Shown: positions 32,537-41,565, numbered from the stretch's first letter. The stretch is 64,000 nucleotides of DNA from Pelagerythrobacter rhizovicinus (GCF_004135625.1 NZ_SDPV01000001.1:618501-682500); one strand, 5' to 3'. Notes: generated from the letters alone by a model not told the origin. Numbers and translations: made by a program.

Positions 32537-34315
32537 ATGGGTGATTCACCGGACACTTCGGGCGATCTCCCCTGGGACACCGGGGAGGAGGACCAGACCG
32601 AGCCGAGCGCCGCCGAGCTCGAGGCGGCAGGCCAGTCGGCCATGTTCGGCGACGCACCGGCGTCTCCTCCGGAACCCGCGCCCGCGCCGGCCGCCAAGCC
32701 GGACACCTCCGCGCAGCCCTACCGCGTGCTGGCGCGCAAGTACCGGCCGCAGACCTTCTCGCAGCTCATCGGGCAGGAGCCGATGGTCCGCACGCTCGCC
32801 AATGCGATCGCGCGCGACCGGCTGGCCCATGCCTTCCTGATGACCGGCGTGCGCGGGGTCGGCAAGACCTCGACCGCGCGCCTGATCGCCAAGGCGCTCA
32901 ACTGCGTCGGGCCGGACGGCGAGGGCGGCCCGACGATCGATCCCTGCGGCCAGTGCGAGCCCTGCAGGGCGATCGCCGAGGGACGGCACATCGACGTGAT
33001 CGAGATGGACGCCGCCAGCCACACCGGCGTCGACGACGTGCGCGAGATCATCGAGGCGGTCCGCTACGCCGCCGTCAGCGCGCGCTACAAGATCTACATC
33101 ATCGACGAAGTTCACATGCTGTCTCGCAATGCTTTCAATGCCTTGCTGAAGACACTTGAGGAACCTCCGGCCCATGTGAAGTTCCTCTTCGCGACCACCG
33201 AGGTCGACAAGCTGCCGGTCACGGTGCTCAGCCGCACCCAGCGCTTCGACTTGCGCCGCATCCCAACCGAGCTGCTCCAGGCGCACTTCGCCTGGGTCTG
33301 CGAGGAGGAAGGCGTCGCGGCCGAGCCCGAGGCGCTGCACATGATCGCCGCCGCCGCCGAAGGATCGGTGCGCGACGGGCTCTCGATCCTCGACCAGGCG
33401 ATCGCCCATGCCGACATGGGCGAAGAGGGTAAGGTGACCGCCGCGCTCGTGCGCGACATGCTCGGCCTCGCCGACAAGAGCGCCCAGCGCCGCCTGCTCG
33501 GCACGATCCTGGAGGGCGACGCCAAGGGCCTCCTCGCCGGGGTCGCGGACCAATACGCGCTCGGGGTCGAGCCGCTGGCGCTGATGCGCGGGCTGATGGA
33601 TCTGGTCCACCGCATCACGGTCGCACAGATCGGCGGCGGGGAGCCGGAAGCCCCGAGCGCCGAGGAGCGCGCCGCGCTGGCCGAATGGGCCGGCCGCCTG
33701 TCCGCGGGGCAGCTCCACCGCCTGTGGCAGCTCCTGCTCAAGGGGCACGAGGAAGTGCGTCAGGCGCCGGACCCGCTGGTCTCGGCGCAGATGGCGCTGC
33801 TGCGCGTGCTCCATGCCGCCGACCTGCCCGACCCGGGCAAGCTGGCGAAGAAGCTGGAGGAAATGGCCGCGAACGGCTTGGCCGCGCCTGCGGGCGGCGG
33901 GCAGGGCGCGGGCGGTTCGGCTCCGGCGGCGGCGTTGAGCTGGAGGGCCCTGGTCGATCAGGTGCGCGACAACGGCAATCACCTCGCCGCCAGCATCATG
34001 GAACTGCAGGTCCGCGTCGTCACGCTCGAGCCGGGCACGCTGCGCTATTCGCGCGCCGCCCATTTCCGCGACGACATCGCCCCGCAACTGCGCGACGCGC
34101 TGATGGGCGTGACAGGCCAGCGCTGGATCGTCGAACAATGCGAAGAACAAGGCGTCCCCTCGCTCGTTGAGGAGGACGAGGCCGCCAAGGCCGCCGAACA
34201 GGCGAAGGTGCGCGCGCACCCGCTGGTCGAGGCCGCCTATGCCGCGTTTCCGGAGGCCGAACTGGTCGAGGAAGCCGAAATCCACAGCTCCGGCCGTGCC
34301 GCCTGGGGCCGCTGA
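32537..34315 (+). CDS. dnaX: DNA polymerase III subunits gamma and tau
   Basis: The 592-residue clamp-loader ATPase has YRVLARKYRPQTFSQLIGQE, Walker A GVRGVGKTS, a zinc-binding Cys cluster (CGQCEPC plus an earlier Cys), Walker B IIDEVHMLS and sensor motif LFATTEVDKLP. Domain III and a tau-like C-terminus follow. It loads the beta clamp during chromosome replication. An acidic, Pro-rich N-terminal tail of about 60 residues precedes the usual start of homology. It lies between ffs and the ybaB-like gene. Confidence 0.95.
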   Translation: MGDSPDTSGDLPWDTGEEDQTEPSAAELEAAGQSAMFGDAPASPPEPAPAPAAKPDTSAQPYRVLARKYRPQTFSQLIGQEPMVRTLANAIARDRLAHAFLMTGVRGVGKTSTARLIAKALNCVGPDGEGGPTIDPCGQCEPCRAIAEGRHIDVIEMDAASHTGVDDVREIIEAVRYAAVSARYKIYIIDEVHMLSRNAFNALLKTLEEPPAHVKFLFATTEVDKLPVTVLSRTQRFDLRRIPTELLQAHFAWVCEEEGVAAEPEALHMIAAAAEGSVRDGLSILDQAIAHADMGEEGKVTAALVRDMLGLADKSAQRRLLGTILEGDAKGLLAGVADQYALGVEPLALMRGLMDLVHRITVAQIGGGEPEAPSAEERAALAEWAGRLSAGQLHRLWQLLLKGHEEVRQAPDPLVSAQMALLRVLHAADLPDPGKLAKKLEEMAANGLAAPAGGGQGAGGSAPAAALSWRALVDQVRDNGNHLAASIMELQVRVVTLEPGTLRYSRAAHFRDDIAPQLRDALMGVTGQRWIVEQCEEQGVPSLVEEDEAAKAAEQAKVRAHPLVEAAYAAFPEAELVEEAEIHSSGRAAWGR

Positions 34316-34338
34316 CGAGACGAAAGAGGATCACCCCG

Positions 34339-34680
34339 ATGCAATCGATGGAAGAGATGATTCAGGCCGCGCAGAAGGCCGCCGAGACGATCCAGAGCCA
34401 GATGGGCGAAATGCAGGCCAAGCTCGACGCGATCGAAGTCGAGGGCGCCGCCGGCGGCGGCCTGGTCAAGGTCCGCGCCAGCGCCAAGGGCCGCATCCTG
34501 CGGGTCGAGATCGACGAGAGCCTGATGAAGCCCGAAGAAAAGCAGATGGTCGAGGACCTCGTCACCGCGGCCTTCAACGACGCCCGCGACAAGGCCGACC
34601 GCGTCTCGGGCGAGGAAATGAAGAAGATGCAGGGCGGCCTCGGCCTGCCCCCCGGGTTCAACCTGCCGGGCATGGGATGA
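34339..34680 (+). CDS. YbaB/EbfC nucleoid-associated protein
   Basis: The 113-residue protein has the YbaB plan: an N-terminal helix with QKAAETIQSQMGEMQAKL, then EGAAGGGLVKVRASAKGRIL, and a C-terminal helix. It binds DNA as a dimer. It follows dnaX by 23 bp with an AGAGGA site, the standard dnaX-ybaB pair. recR, which usually comes next, is missing here and is replaced by a lipoprotein peptidase gene. Confidence 0.93.
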   Translation: MQSMEEMIQAAQKAAETIQSQMGEMQAKLDAIEVEGAAGGGLVKVRASAKGRILRVEIDESLMKPEEKQMVEDLVTAAFNDARDKADRVSGEEMKKMQGGLGLPPGFNLPGMG

Positions 34681-34717
34681 TCGCGCGGCACGTGGCGCGG
34701 CCTCGCAGGCGGCGCGA

Positions 34718-35659
34718 GTGAGACCCGCCGCAAGCGCGAGCCTCGCGGGCGTCGCGGCCTGCCTGCTGACCGCTTGCGCTTCACCCGCTCCGCCATCCGG
34801 TACGCCTCCCGCGCCCGCCGCGATCCAGGTCCAGACCGAAGACGTCGCGCGCTTCTACGATCTCTACGAAGCCACCGGCGGGCGGCCGAGCGTCGAACAG
34901 ATCCAGCGCGAGTATCTCGACCGCGGATCGGCCGGCCTGCGTCACCTGCTCGCGGTGCGCAACGTCGACGCCGAGAACATCGCCCGCGCACTCGCGGAAA
35001 GGCCCGAACTCTACACCGATGCGCGAACCTGCCTCGCCTCGCTCCCGCGCGTTGCCGATCGGCTGGAGCGGACGTTCCGCAATCTGCTCGAAATCTATCC
35101 CGAGGCCGACAAGCCGCCGGTGACGATCCTGGTGAGCCGCGGCAAGCCGATCGCCATCGCCGAGCGCGGACACGGCGTGCAGGTCGCACTCGAAGGGATG
35201 TGCTCCGACCTGGCGGCGAAAGTGCTCGGCGGCGATGCCGACGACCGCTTCGTCAACGTGATCGCGCACGAATACATCCACGTGCAGCAGCCGCCCGTGA
35301 ACGACGAGCCGACCGTGCTTCAGCGTGCGATCGCGGAAGGCGTGGCCGAGTTCGTGGGAGAGCTGATCTCGGGCGGCATCGCCAATGTCGCCGTTCATGC
35401 CTCGGCCGAAGGGCGCGAACGCGAGATCGAAACCCGGTTCCTTGCCGATATCGGCAAGACCGACCTGTCCGCCTGGTTCGACAACACGACCGCGGAGGAT
35501 CCCGGCCAGCTTGGTTACTGGGTCGGCTATCGCATCGCCAAGGCCTACTACCGCCGCGCGCCCGACAAGCGCGCCGCGATCCGCGAGCTGATCGAGGCCT
35601 CCGACGCGCGCGCCCTCCTGGCGCAAAGCGGATGGTATCCGGGGATCGTGCTGGATTGA
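34718..35659 (+). CDS. Lipoprotein with HExxH metallopeptidase motif
   Basis: The 313-residue protein starts at a GTG and has a lipoprotein signal with lipobox LTAC (Cys20). The zinc motif HEYIH (in VNVIAHEYIHVQQP, about residue 186) followed by AIAEGVAEFV resembles DUF2268-like predicted Zn-peptidases, where a downstream Glu is the third ligand. It would be attached to a membrane facing the periplasm or surface. Substrate and exact family are not certain. It occupies the place of recR downstream of dnaX-ybaB. Confidence 0.72.
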   Translation: MRPAASASLAGVAACLLTACASPAPPSGTPPAPAAIQVQTEDVARFYDLYEATGGRPSVEQIQREYLDRGSAGLRHLLAVRNVDAENIARALAERPELYTDARTCLASLPRVADRLERTFRNLLEIYPEADKPPVTILVSRGKPIAIAERGHGVQVALEGMCSDLAAKVLGGDADDRFVNVIAHEYIHVQQPPVNDEPTVLQRAIAEGVAEFVGELISGGIANVAVHASAEGREREIETRFLADIGKTDLSAWFDNTTAEDPGQLGYWVGYRIAKAYYRRAPDKRAAIRELIEASDARALLAQSGWYPGIVLD

Positions 35660-35749
35660 CCGGCCGAGGGCGGGGCGATCGGCGCGGCAGGTGCGCCCTC
35701 ACCACCAACGGAGAGCGCCGGGATGCCGGAGAGGGGCGCGCCCCGCCCC

Positions 35750-36379
35750 TTACGGCGAGTTCAGCATCTCAAGCAGTTCGGTCAGGCGCTGCCGGCGCGG
35801 CAGGAGGTCCTGTCTGGTCCTGCGGCTGCTGTCGTAAGTGCTCCATGCGGTCGAGACCACCAGGAAAACGACGGTCCCCGCCGTGAGCCAGAGGTCGTCG
35901 ATCCGGTTGATTTCCATGATCAGCCAGAAGATCAGCGATGCACTGGCCACGATCGGCGCCGACCAGAGCATGAGATTGCTCCAGCGCCCGACTTGCGACA
36001 GCTGGTAGTCGATCAACGAGAGATTGCGGCGAACCTCTTCCTGCAGTGTATTGCCGAAATCTCGCTCCCGCACGGCCTGGCGTCTGCGGCTCAGCCATAG
36101 CGCGCCCATCCATAACGCCACCCCTCCAAGAGCGGCTGACATCGCAATGACCGCCTGCGGCGAAAGGCCCCGAAGATAGAGAAATGCCCATAGCGAGATG
36201 CCGGCCACCGCCGCCATTGCGGTCCCGACCACGTATGTCGTCCACTGATCCCGGCGCAGCGAACGACGGATGTCGGCCTGTTCATGCCGGAGGACCAGCC
36301 GCAGCAGGTCGCCGTTGACGCCATAAAGCGGCTTGTCGTCCTGCGCCTTCCAGGCGTCCATCATCTGATCAAAGTCCAT
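35750..36379 (-). CDS. Membrane protein coupled to an ECF sigma factor
   Basis: No family recognised. The 209-residue protein has a soluble N-terminal part of about 48 residues with DQMMDAWKAQDDKPLYGVNG, then four hydrophobic segments in two pairs (about 49-71, 77-95, 138-155, 165-182) and a basic C-tail. Its ATG overlaps the stop of the sigma gene by 11 bp and has its own AAGGAG site. The layout suits an anti-sigma or sensory partner, but no zinc anti-sigma motif is seen. Confidence 0.72.
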   Translation of the reverse strand: MDFDQMMDAWKAQDDKPLYGVNGDLLRLVLRHEQADIRRSLRRDQWTTYVVGTAMAAVAGISLWAFLYLRGLSPQAVIAMSAALGGVALWMGALWLSRRRQAVRERDFGNTLQEEVRRNLSLIDYQLSQVGRWSNLMLWSAPIVASASLIFWLIMEINRIDDLWLTAGTVVFLVVSTAWSTYDSSRRTRQDLLPRRQRLTELLEMLNSP

Positions 36380-36878
36380 CGTTCTGCTCCTTCGCGAGCT
36401 GGGCGGCGAGCGCCTTCTTGATGCGGTTGATCCTCACGCCGACGTTGCTCTCGCCGAGGCCGAGGATCTCGGACATGTCGCGGTAGCTGAAGCCGTCGAG
36501 CATCAGCAGCGCGAGCGACCGGTTCACCTCGTCGAGCTCGGCGATCTGCCGGTAGATCCACTCGATCCGCGGGTCGCGGTCGGGCGGGGCAACCAGCAGT
36601 GCGGTCGCCGCATCGAAGTCCTGTCGTCCGCTACCGTGCTTGCGCTCCTTCCGGCTCCAGGCGAGCGCGGTGTTGAGCGCGACCCGGTAGATCCAGGTGG
36701 CGACCGCGGAGTCGCCGCGAAACGCCGCGACCGAGTGCCAGACCTGCAAGGCGATCTCCTGGAACAGATCCTCGCGGTCCGCATGCGTGGAGCCGTAGGC
36801 GCGCGCCACCTTGAACAGGATGGCCTTGTGCGCCTCGATCCAGCTCTCGAAAATCCGGTTGCGTTCGGCGTCGGTCAT
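36369..36878 (-). CDS. ECF-type RNA polymerase sigma factor
   Basis: The 169-residue protein has sigma region 2, with ADREDLFQEIALQVW and ATWIYRVALNTAL, and region 4, with GFSYRDMSEILGLGESNVGVRINRIKKAL. It directs RNA polymerase to a small stress or envelope regulon. It is paired with a membrane protein gene whose start it overlaps. The ATG at 36878 is preferred because AAGGTGGGG lies just before it; a GTG at 36893 is possible. Confidence 0.9.
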   Translation of the reverse strand: MTDAERNRIFESWIEAHKAILFKVARAYGSTHADREDLFQEIALQVWHSVAAFRGDSAVATWIYRVALNTALAWSRKERKHGSGRQDFDAATALLVAPPDRDPRIEWIYRQIAELDEVNRSLALLMLDGFSYRDMSEILGLGESNVGVRINRIKKALAAQLAKEQNDGL

Positions 36879-36897
36879 TTTCCCCACCTTCACGCCG

Positions 36898-36927
36898 TTA
36901 GTAGCAGGCGGGAGGGGATTTCTTACA
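36898..36927 (-). promoter_or_regulatory. Possible autoregulated ECF promoter (TGTAAGAAATC ... CTACTAA)
   Basis: On the minus strand TGTAAGAAATC (36927-36917) is followed after 12 bp by CTACTAA (36904-36898), about 20 bp upstream of the sigma start. The bipartite, non-sigma-70 form and position suit ECF autoregulation. The match is to a general pattern only. Confidence 0.3.
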
Positions 36928-36956
36928 CGCGGCCGAAAGCGCCGGGGCGGCCGGTG

Positions 36957-37751
36957 CTAGGTTCCGATCGCCATTCTGATCGCCTGCTCGACCGGCGAGT
37001 AGGCACCGTCCTCCCGCTCGAGACGGATCGGCTCGCGCGGTAGGAGCGGGGGCTGGGCCATGAAGCGGGGCTCGATTCCGCGATGGCGCTGGGCTGCATG
37101 GATCAGGAACGGGTGGCACAGGTACACCGTGCCGGCCTCGCCGGTGGCGAGCACTTCGGGCCGGTCGGCCGATGCTGCGAAGCCGTCAGCGGCGAGCTCC
37201 CGCAGCGTCAGTCCGGCCTCACCCGCGGGGGCGAGCCGGCGGGCGATGTCGATATGCGACCCGGCGCGGATGCGGGTCGGGGCGTCCTCCGGCCCGACGT
37301 CGGAGAACAGGAACAGCATGAGCAGCGCGCGGCCCTTGCTGTGGACGTTGGCGCGCCATTCCATGAAGTCCGGATTGTCCTCGCCGAAGCTGACGTCGAC
37401 GTGCCAGCCGTCGTCGCCAGGATCTTCGGGCGAGGGGAAGCGGAGGGGGAAAGTGCCGAGCGCCATCGGCGGCAGCCAGCGTCCGGGGCCGACCAGCGCG
37501 TCGAAGGCCGCGTGGAGCGCCGGACCGTTCGCCGCGGCGCGGAACGGAGGCTGCGCATAGTGGCCGAGCCGGACGACGGGCCGGGTCCAGGTCGCGCGGT
37601 CATGCGGATCGCAGCCGGTATCGCGCCAGAGGATCGTGCGCGCGTCCTCGGCCAACGCTTTGGGAAATGCGCGGTCGATGCGGATGAAGCCGTCGGAAAG
37701 GAACGAGGCGATTGCGCCGGCGTCGGGCGCAGCGGTGGTGTCAGAGGTCAT
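36957..37751 (-). CDS. Phytanoyl-CoA dioxygenase family protein
   Basis: The 264-residue protein has the PhyH-type double-stranded beta-helix with the iron facial triad: H-x-D in DGWHVDVSFG and the distal His in CHPFLIHAAQRHRG, followed by the 2-oxoglutarate-binding Arg. It should hydroxylate an unknown substrate using Fe(II), oxygen and 2-oxoglutarate. The ATG at 37751 is used; a GTG at 37799 extends the frame by 16 residues. Confidence 0.87.
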   Translation of the reverse strand: MTSDTTAAPDAGAIASFLSDGFIRIDRAFPKALAEDARTILWRDTGCDPHDRATWTRPVVRLGHYAQPPFRAAANGPALHAAFDALVGPGRWLPPMALGTFPLRFPSPEDPGDDGWHVDVSFGEDNPDFMEWRANVHSKGRALLMLFLFSDVGPEDAPTRIRAGSHIDIARRLAPAGEAGLTLRELAADGFAASADRPEVLATGEAGTVYLCHPFLIHAAQRHRGIEPRFMAQPPLLPREPIRLEREDGAYSPVEQAIRMAIGT

Positions 37752-38200
37752 GAGGTGCTTTCCATCGAATGTGCAGAAGTTCGCGGCGCCGCTCTCCACG
37801 GCGCCGGCAGGTTCGCTATCGCGATTCGCTCAAACGAGCGGAAATGCCGCTGCGCGATGGAAGATCATGAACGTCATGCGGCGATATTAGGCATCGCCGC
37901 GCCGGTTGCAAACCCGCGTCGCCCGAAACCATTTTCCTACATCGCCCCGATTTGCCATCGTCTCCCGATGCCGAGTCTCGTCGTCTCGTCCGGTCAAGCC
38001 AGCTCCCCCGCCGCGCCTCTGGTGTGCGTCACGCGAAGACGCTCTCCGAAAGCGACATCACAAGGTGACACTTTGCCCAGCCACCGCGTCACATGTGTCA
38101 ACAGGTTCGGCGATCGCCGGCATTGCGGCCCGCGCGGCGGGTTCCCATATCCGGGGTCAAACGGAGCGCGCCTTCCGCGCTCCACGGACGGATTGACAGC
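37752..38200. other. Intergenic region upstream of lon, about 450 bp, no gene recognised
   Basis: This region lies between the divergent PhyH gene and lon. Translations in all frames look like chance open frames. It should hold the lon promoter. A CCCATAT at about 38145 has the look of a heat-shock -10, but no convincing -35 is found at the right distance. The TCACAAGGTGACACT stretch at about 38056 is a partial dyad. Confidence 0.4.
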
Positions 38201-40600
38201 ATGAACCAGCAACACCCCCTTCTCCCCCTGCGCGACATCGTCGTCTTCCCCGGCATGGTCGTCCCGCTTTTCGTCGGCCGCGACATGTCGGTCGCGGCGC
38301 TGGAAGCGGCGATGGAGGGCAGCAAGGACATCTTCCTGCTCTCGCAGCTCGACCCCGGGTGCGACGATCCCGGCGCGGACGATCTCTACGACGTGGGCGT
38401 GGTCGCCCAGGTGCTCCAGCTCCTCAAGCTGCCCGACGGCACGGTTCGCGTGCTGGTCGAGGGCACGGCGCGGGCGCGGCTGGAAGAGATCAGGCCGAAC
38501 GGTGATTTCATGGTCGCCGAAGTCTCGGTGCTGGAGCCGGAAACCGCTTCGGGCAGCGAAGTCGTCGCGATGATGCGCCAGGTGGTCGAGCAGTTCGGCG
38601 AGTACGCCAAGCTCAACAAGAAGCTGGGCGAGGGCGCGGGCGACGATCTGGAGGAGATCGACGACGCGGGCCAGCTCGCCGACACGATCGCCGCGGCGAT
38701 CAGCGCGAAGGTCTCCGACAAGCAGGCCGTGCTGACCGAGCGCGATCCGCTCAAGCGGCTCGAGATGGTCATGTCCTTCATGGAGGGCGAGCTCTCGGTC
38801 CTGCAGGTCGAGCGCCGGATCCGCGGCCGCGTGAAGCGGCAGATGGAGAAGACCCAGCGCGAGTACTACCTCAACGAGCAGCTCAAGGCGATCCAGAGCG
38901 AACTCGGCGGCGGCGACGGCGAGGAAGGCGACGAGATCGCCGAGCTGCAGGAGAAGATCGACACGCTCGAACTCTCCGCGGAAGCCAAGGCCAAGGCGCA
39001 GAGTGAACTCAAGAAGCTCAAGTCGATGCAGCCGATGAGCGCCGAGGCGACCGTCATCCGCAACTACCTCGACGTGCTGCTCGGCCTTCCCTGGGGCAAG
39101 ACGAGCGAGCTCAAGAAGGACATCGCCGAAGCGCAGGCGATCCTCGACGAGGACCACTATGCGCTGGAGAAGGTCAAGGACCGGATCGTCGAGTACCTCG
39201 CGGTGCAGGCGCGCACGCAGAAGCTCAAGGGCCCGATCCTGTGCCTCGTCGGCCCTCCGGGCGTCGGCAAGACCAGCCTCGGCAAGTCGATCGCCCGCGC
39301 GACGGGCCGCGAGTTCGTGCGCCAGAGCCTCGGCGGCGTGCGCGACGAGGCGGAGATCCGCGGTCATCGGCGCACCTACATCGGCTCGCTGCCGGGCAAG
39401 ATCGTCACCAACCTGCGCAAGGCTGGGGCGAGCAATCCGCTGTTCCTGCTCGACGAGATCGACAAGCTCGGCCAGGATTTCCGCGGCGATCCCGCCTCGG
39501 CGCTGCTGGAAGTGCTCGATCCGGAGCAGAACTCGAAGTTCCAGGACCACTACCTGGAGCTCGACATCGACCTTTCCGACGTGATGTTCGTGACCACCGC
39601 GAACAGCCTCAATCTCCCGCAGCCGCTGCTCGACCGGATGGAGATCATCCGGCTCGAAGGCTACACGGAAGACGAGAAGGTCGAGATCGCCCAGCGCCAC
39701 CTGATCGCCAAGCAGATCGAGGCGCACGGCCTGGCCGAAGGCGAGTTCGAGCTGACCGAGGACGGGCTGCGCGACCTGATCCGCTACTACACCCGCGAGG
39801 CGGGCGTGCGCACGCTGGAGCGTGAGATCGCGCGGCTGGCGCGCAAGTCGCTGCGCCGGATCCTTGAGGGGAAGGCGGAAAGCGTCACGATCACACCCGA
39901 CAATCTCGGCGAGTTCGCCGGGGTGCGGAAGTTCAAGCACGGCGTGTCGGAGGAAGAGCCGCAGGTCGGCGCGGTCACCGGGCTTGCCTGGACCGAGGTC
40001 GGCGGCGAGCTGCTGACGATCGAAAGCGTTACCACGCCGGGCAAGGGCGAGATCAAGACCACCGGCAAGCTCGGCGAAGTGATGACCGAAAGCGTCGCGG
40101 CCGCCTTCAGCTTCGTGAAGGCGCGCGCGCCGGCCTACGGGATCAAGCCGTCGATCTTCCAGCGCAAGAACATCCACATCCACCTGCCCGAAGGCGCCGT
40201 GCCCAAGGACGGGCCCAGCGCAGGCGTCGGCATGGTCACCTCGATCGTCTCGATGCTGACCGGCATCGCGGTGCGGGCCGACGTCGCCATGACCGGCGAG
40301 GTCACGCTGCGCGGGCGGGTCCTGGCGATCGGCGGGCTGAAGGAGAAGCTGCTTGCGGCTCTTCGCGGCGGGATCAAGACCGTCCTCATTCCCGAAGAGA
40401 ACGTGAAGGACCTCGCCGAAATTCCGGCCAATGTGAAGGACGGGCTCGAGATCGTGCCCGTCAGCCATGTCGATCAGGTGCTGGAGAAGGCGCTCGTCGC
40501 CGTGCCCGCGCCGATCGAATGGACCGAGGCCGACGATATCGCCAGCCAGCCGGCCCATCCAGGCCAGCCGCTCGGCGACCATTCCGCGACCGCGCACTGA
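38201..40600 (+). CDS. lon: ATP-dependent protease Lon
   Basis: The 799-residue protein has the N-terminal substrate domain from PLLPLRDIVVFPGMVVPLFVGR, a coiled middle, the AAA+ domain with Walker A GPPGVGKT (K357), and the protease domain with catalytic Ser673 in KDGPSAGVGM. It degrades damaged and regulatory proteins in the cytoplasm. The frame opens further upstream at 38093, but family homology begins at the ATG at 38201. The HU gene follows, as in E. coli lon-hupB. Confidence 0.97.
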   Translation: MNQQHPLLPLRDIVVFPGMVVPLFVGRDMSVAALEAAMEGSKDIFLLSQLDPGCDDPGADDLYDVGVVAQVLQLLKLPDGTVRVLVEGTARARLEEIRPNGDFMVAEVSVLEPETASGSEVVAMMRQVVEQFGEYAKLNKKLGEGAGDDLEEIDDAGQLADTIAAAISAKVSDKQAVLTERDPLKRLEMVMSFMEGELSVLQVERRIRGRVKRQMEKTQREYYLNEQLKAIQSELGGGDGEEGDEIAELQEKIDTLELSAEAKAKAQSELKKLKSMQPMSAEATVIRNYLDVLLGLPWGKTSELKKDIAEAQAILDEDHYALEKVKDRIVEYLAVQARTQKLKGPILCLVGPPGVGKTSLGKSIARATGREFVRQSLGGVRDEAEIRGHRRTYIGSLPGKIVTNLRKAGASNPLFLLDEIDKLGQDFRGDPASALLEVLDPEQNSKFQDHYLELDIDLSDVMFVTTANSLNLPQPLLDRMEIIRLEGYTEDEKVEIAQRHLIAKQIEAHGLAEGEFELTEDGLRDLIRYYTREAGVRTLEREIARLARKSLRRILEGKAESVTITPDNLGEFAGVRKFKHGVSEEEPQVGAVTGLAWTEVGGELLTIESVTTPGKGEIKTTGKLGEVMTESVAAAFSFVKARAPAYGIKPSIFQRKNIHIHLPEGAVPKDGPSAGVGMVTSIVSMLTGIAVRADVAMTGEVTLRGRVLAIGGLKEKLLAALRGGIKTVLIPEENVKDLAEIPANVKDGLEIVPVSHVDQVLEKALVAVPAPIEWTEADDIASQPAHPGQPLGDHSATAH

Positions 40601-40625
40601 GCGCGGAAGCCTCGTCGGCGCGCGA

Positions 40626-40662
40626 CGATCCGGTGCGATTTGGGACGAATCGTGCCGGATCG
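40626..40662 (+). terminator. Long hairpin downstream of lon
   Basis: CGATCCGGTGCGATT and AATCGTGCCGGATCG pair over 15 positions in RNA, counting two G-U pairs, around a 7-base loop, 26 bp after the lon stop. There is no T-run after it, so it is either a weak or Rho-assisted terminator or a 3' stabilising structure. Confidence 0.55.
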
Positions 40663-40695
40663 CGGGCCCGTATCCGTATTCGGCGGGATTTGCCT

Positions 40696-40724
40696 TTGAC
40701 AGCCCCGGCAAAAACGCGTTCAAA
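40696..40724 (+). promoter_or_regulatory. Promoter of the HU gene
   Basis: A consensus TTGACA (40696-40701) is separated by 17 bp from TTCAAA (40719-40724), about 65 bp before the HU start. HU is abundant and expected to have a strong promoter of its own. Confidence 0.6.
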
Positions 40725-40789
40725 TCGCTCCTTTCGGAGAGGCGATTCACCGAAACCGGCTTCAATCCAGAGTTTAGGGGGTTCCCAGA

Positions 40790-41062
40790 ATGAACAAGAA
40801 CGATCTGATCAGCGCCGTCGCGGATTCCAGCGGCCTTTCGAAGAGCGATGCCTCGAATGCGGTCGAAGGGGTGTTCGATTCGATTACGAAGGCCCTCTCG
40901 AAGGGAGACGAAGTGCGACTGGTCGGATTCGGAACGTTCTCCGTCGCGCGCCGCAAGGCGTCGACCGGCCGCAACCCGCGCACTGGCGAGCCGATGACGA
41001 TCAAGGCCTCCAATCAGCCCAAGTTCAAGGCGGGCAAGGGCCTGAAGGACAGCGTGAACTGA
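40790..41062 (+). CDS. hupB: HU-family DNA-binding protein
   Basis: The 90-residue histone-like protein has the typical MNKNDLISAVADSSGLSKSD start, the dimer core and the DNA-binding arm GFGTFSVARRKASTGRNPRT. It bends and compacts DNA in the nucleoid. It has its own promoter, an AGGGGG site and a strong terminator, so it is transcribed alone, although it is next to lon as in many proteobacteria. Confidence 0.97.
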   Translation: MNKNDLISAVADSSGLSKSDASNAVEGVFDSITKALSKGDEVRLVGFGTFSVARRKASTGRNPRTGEPMTIKASNQPKFKAGKGLKDSVN

Positions 41063-41110
41063 GCCGTTCGCTCTGACGCCCGGGGCCGACCGCCTCGCGG
41101 CCAGCATCGA

Positions 41111-41150
41111 AACGCCGCGCCGTCCCCTGACGGCGCGGCGTTTTCCTTTT
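41111..41150 (+). terminator. Rho-independent terminator after the HU gene
   Basis: AACGCCGCGCCGTC and GACGGCGCGGCGTT form a perfect 14-bp stem with a CCCT loop, directly followed by TTTTCCTTTT. Confidence 0.9.
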
Positions 41151-41226
41151 CATGAAGCGGCGCGGACGCGGATCTGCCTGGCACCTGTTGCTTGCGGACG
41201 CCATGTCTTCGATGCATCCTCTAGCG

Positions 41227-41565
41227 ATGACCAAGTACCTCATCTCCTTCCCGAGCGAGGCGATGGTTCTCACCGACGAGGAGCTTCCGATCGTCGCTGC
41301 CGACGCGCGTGCAGTGATCGAAGACGCCAAGGCTGCCGGCGTTTACGTCTTCGGCGGCGGGATAGAAGAGCAGGTCGATCCCGTGCTGGTCTCCGCAGAC
41401 GGCACAGTGTCGCCGGAGATCTATCCGGACAGCAGGCTCAAGGGCGGCTTCACGGTGCTGGAGCTGCCGACCCGCGCGGATGCCGTGCTCTGGGCGAAGA
41501 AGATGGCGGCGGCTTGCCGCTGTCCGCAGGAGCTCCGCGAGTTCATGTACGATAGCGCGAGCTAG
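41227..41565 (+). CDS. YciI-like (YCII/DGPF) protein
   Basis: The 112-residue protein matches the ferredoxin-like YCII domain with TKYLISFPSEAM, an AGVYVFGGGIEE strand and a GGFTVLELPTRADAVLWA helix. Relatives are small enzymes or accessory proteins of unknown substrate, often under ECF sigma control. The start is uncertain: the ATG at 41227 gives the family-like N-terminus, while ATGs at 41152 and 41203 are also in frame and none has a clear ribosome site. Confidence 0.75.
   Translation: MTKYLISFPSEAMVLTDEELPIVAADARAVIEDAKAAGVYVFGGGIEEQVDPVLVSADGTVSPEIYPDSRLKGGFTVLELPTRADAVLWAKKMAAACRCPQELREFMYDSAS

Noticed and set aside
38100-38200. Heat-shock (sigma-32) promoter of lon
   Set aside because: A CCCATAT is present but no CTTGAA-like -35 at the right distance could be found, so it is not listed as a promoter.
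37994-41107. Minus-strand open frame of over 1000 codons opposite lon and HU
   Set aside because: Pure antisense shadow of lon: the composition is repetitive and lacks domains, while lon is complete and canonical on the other strand.
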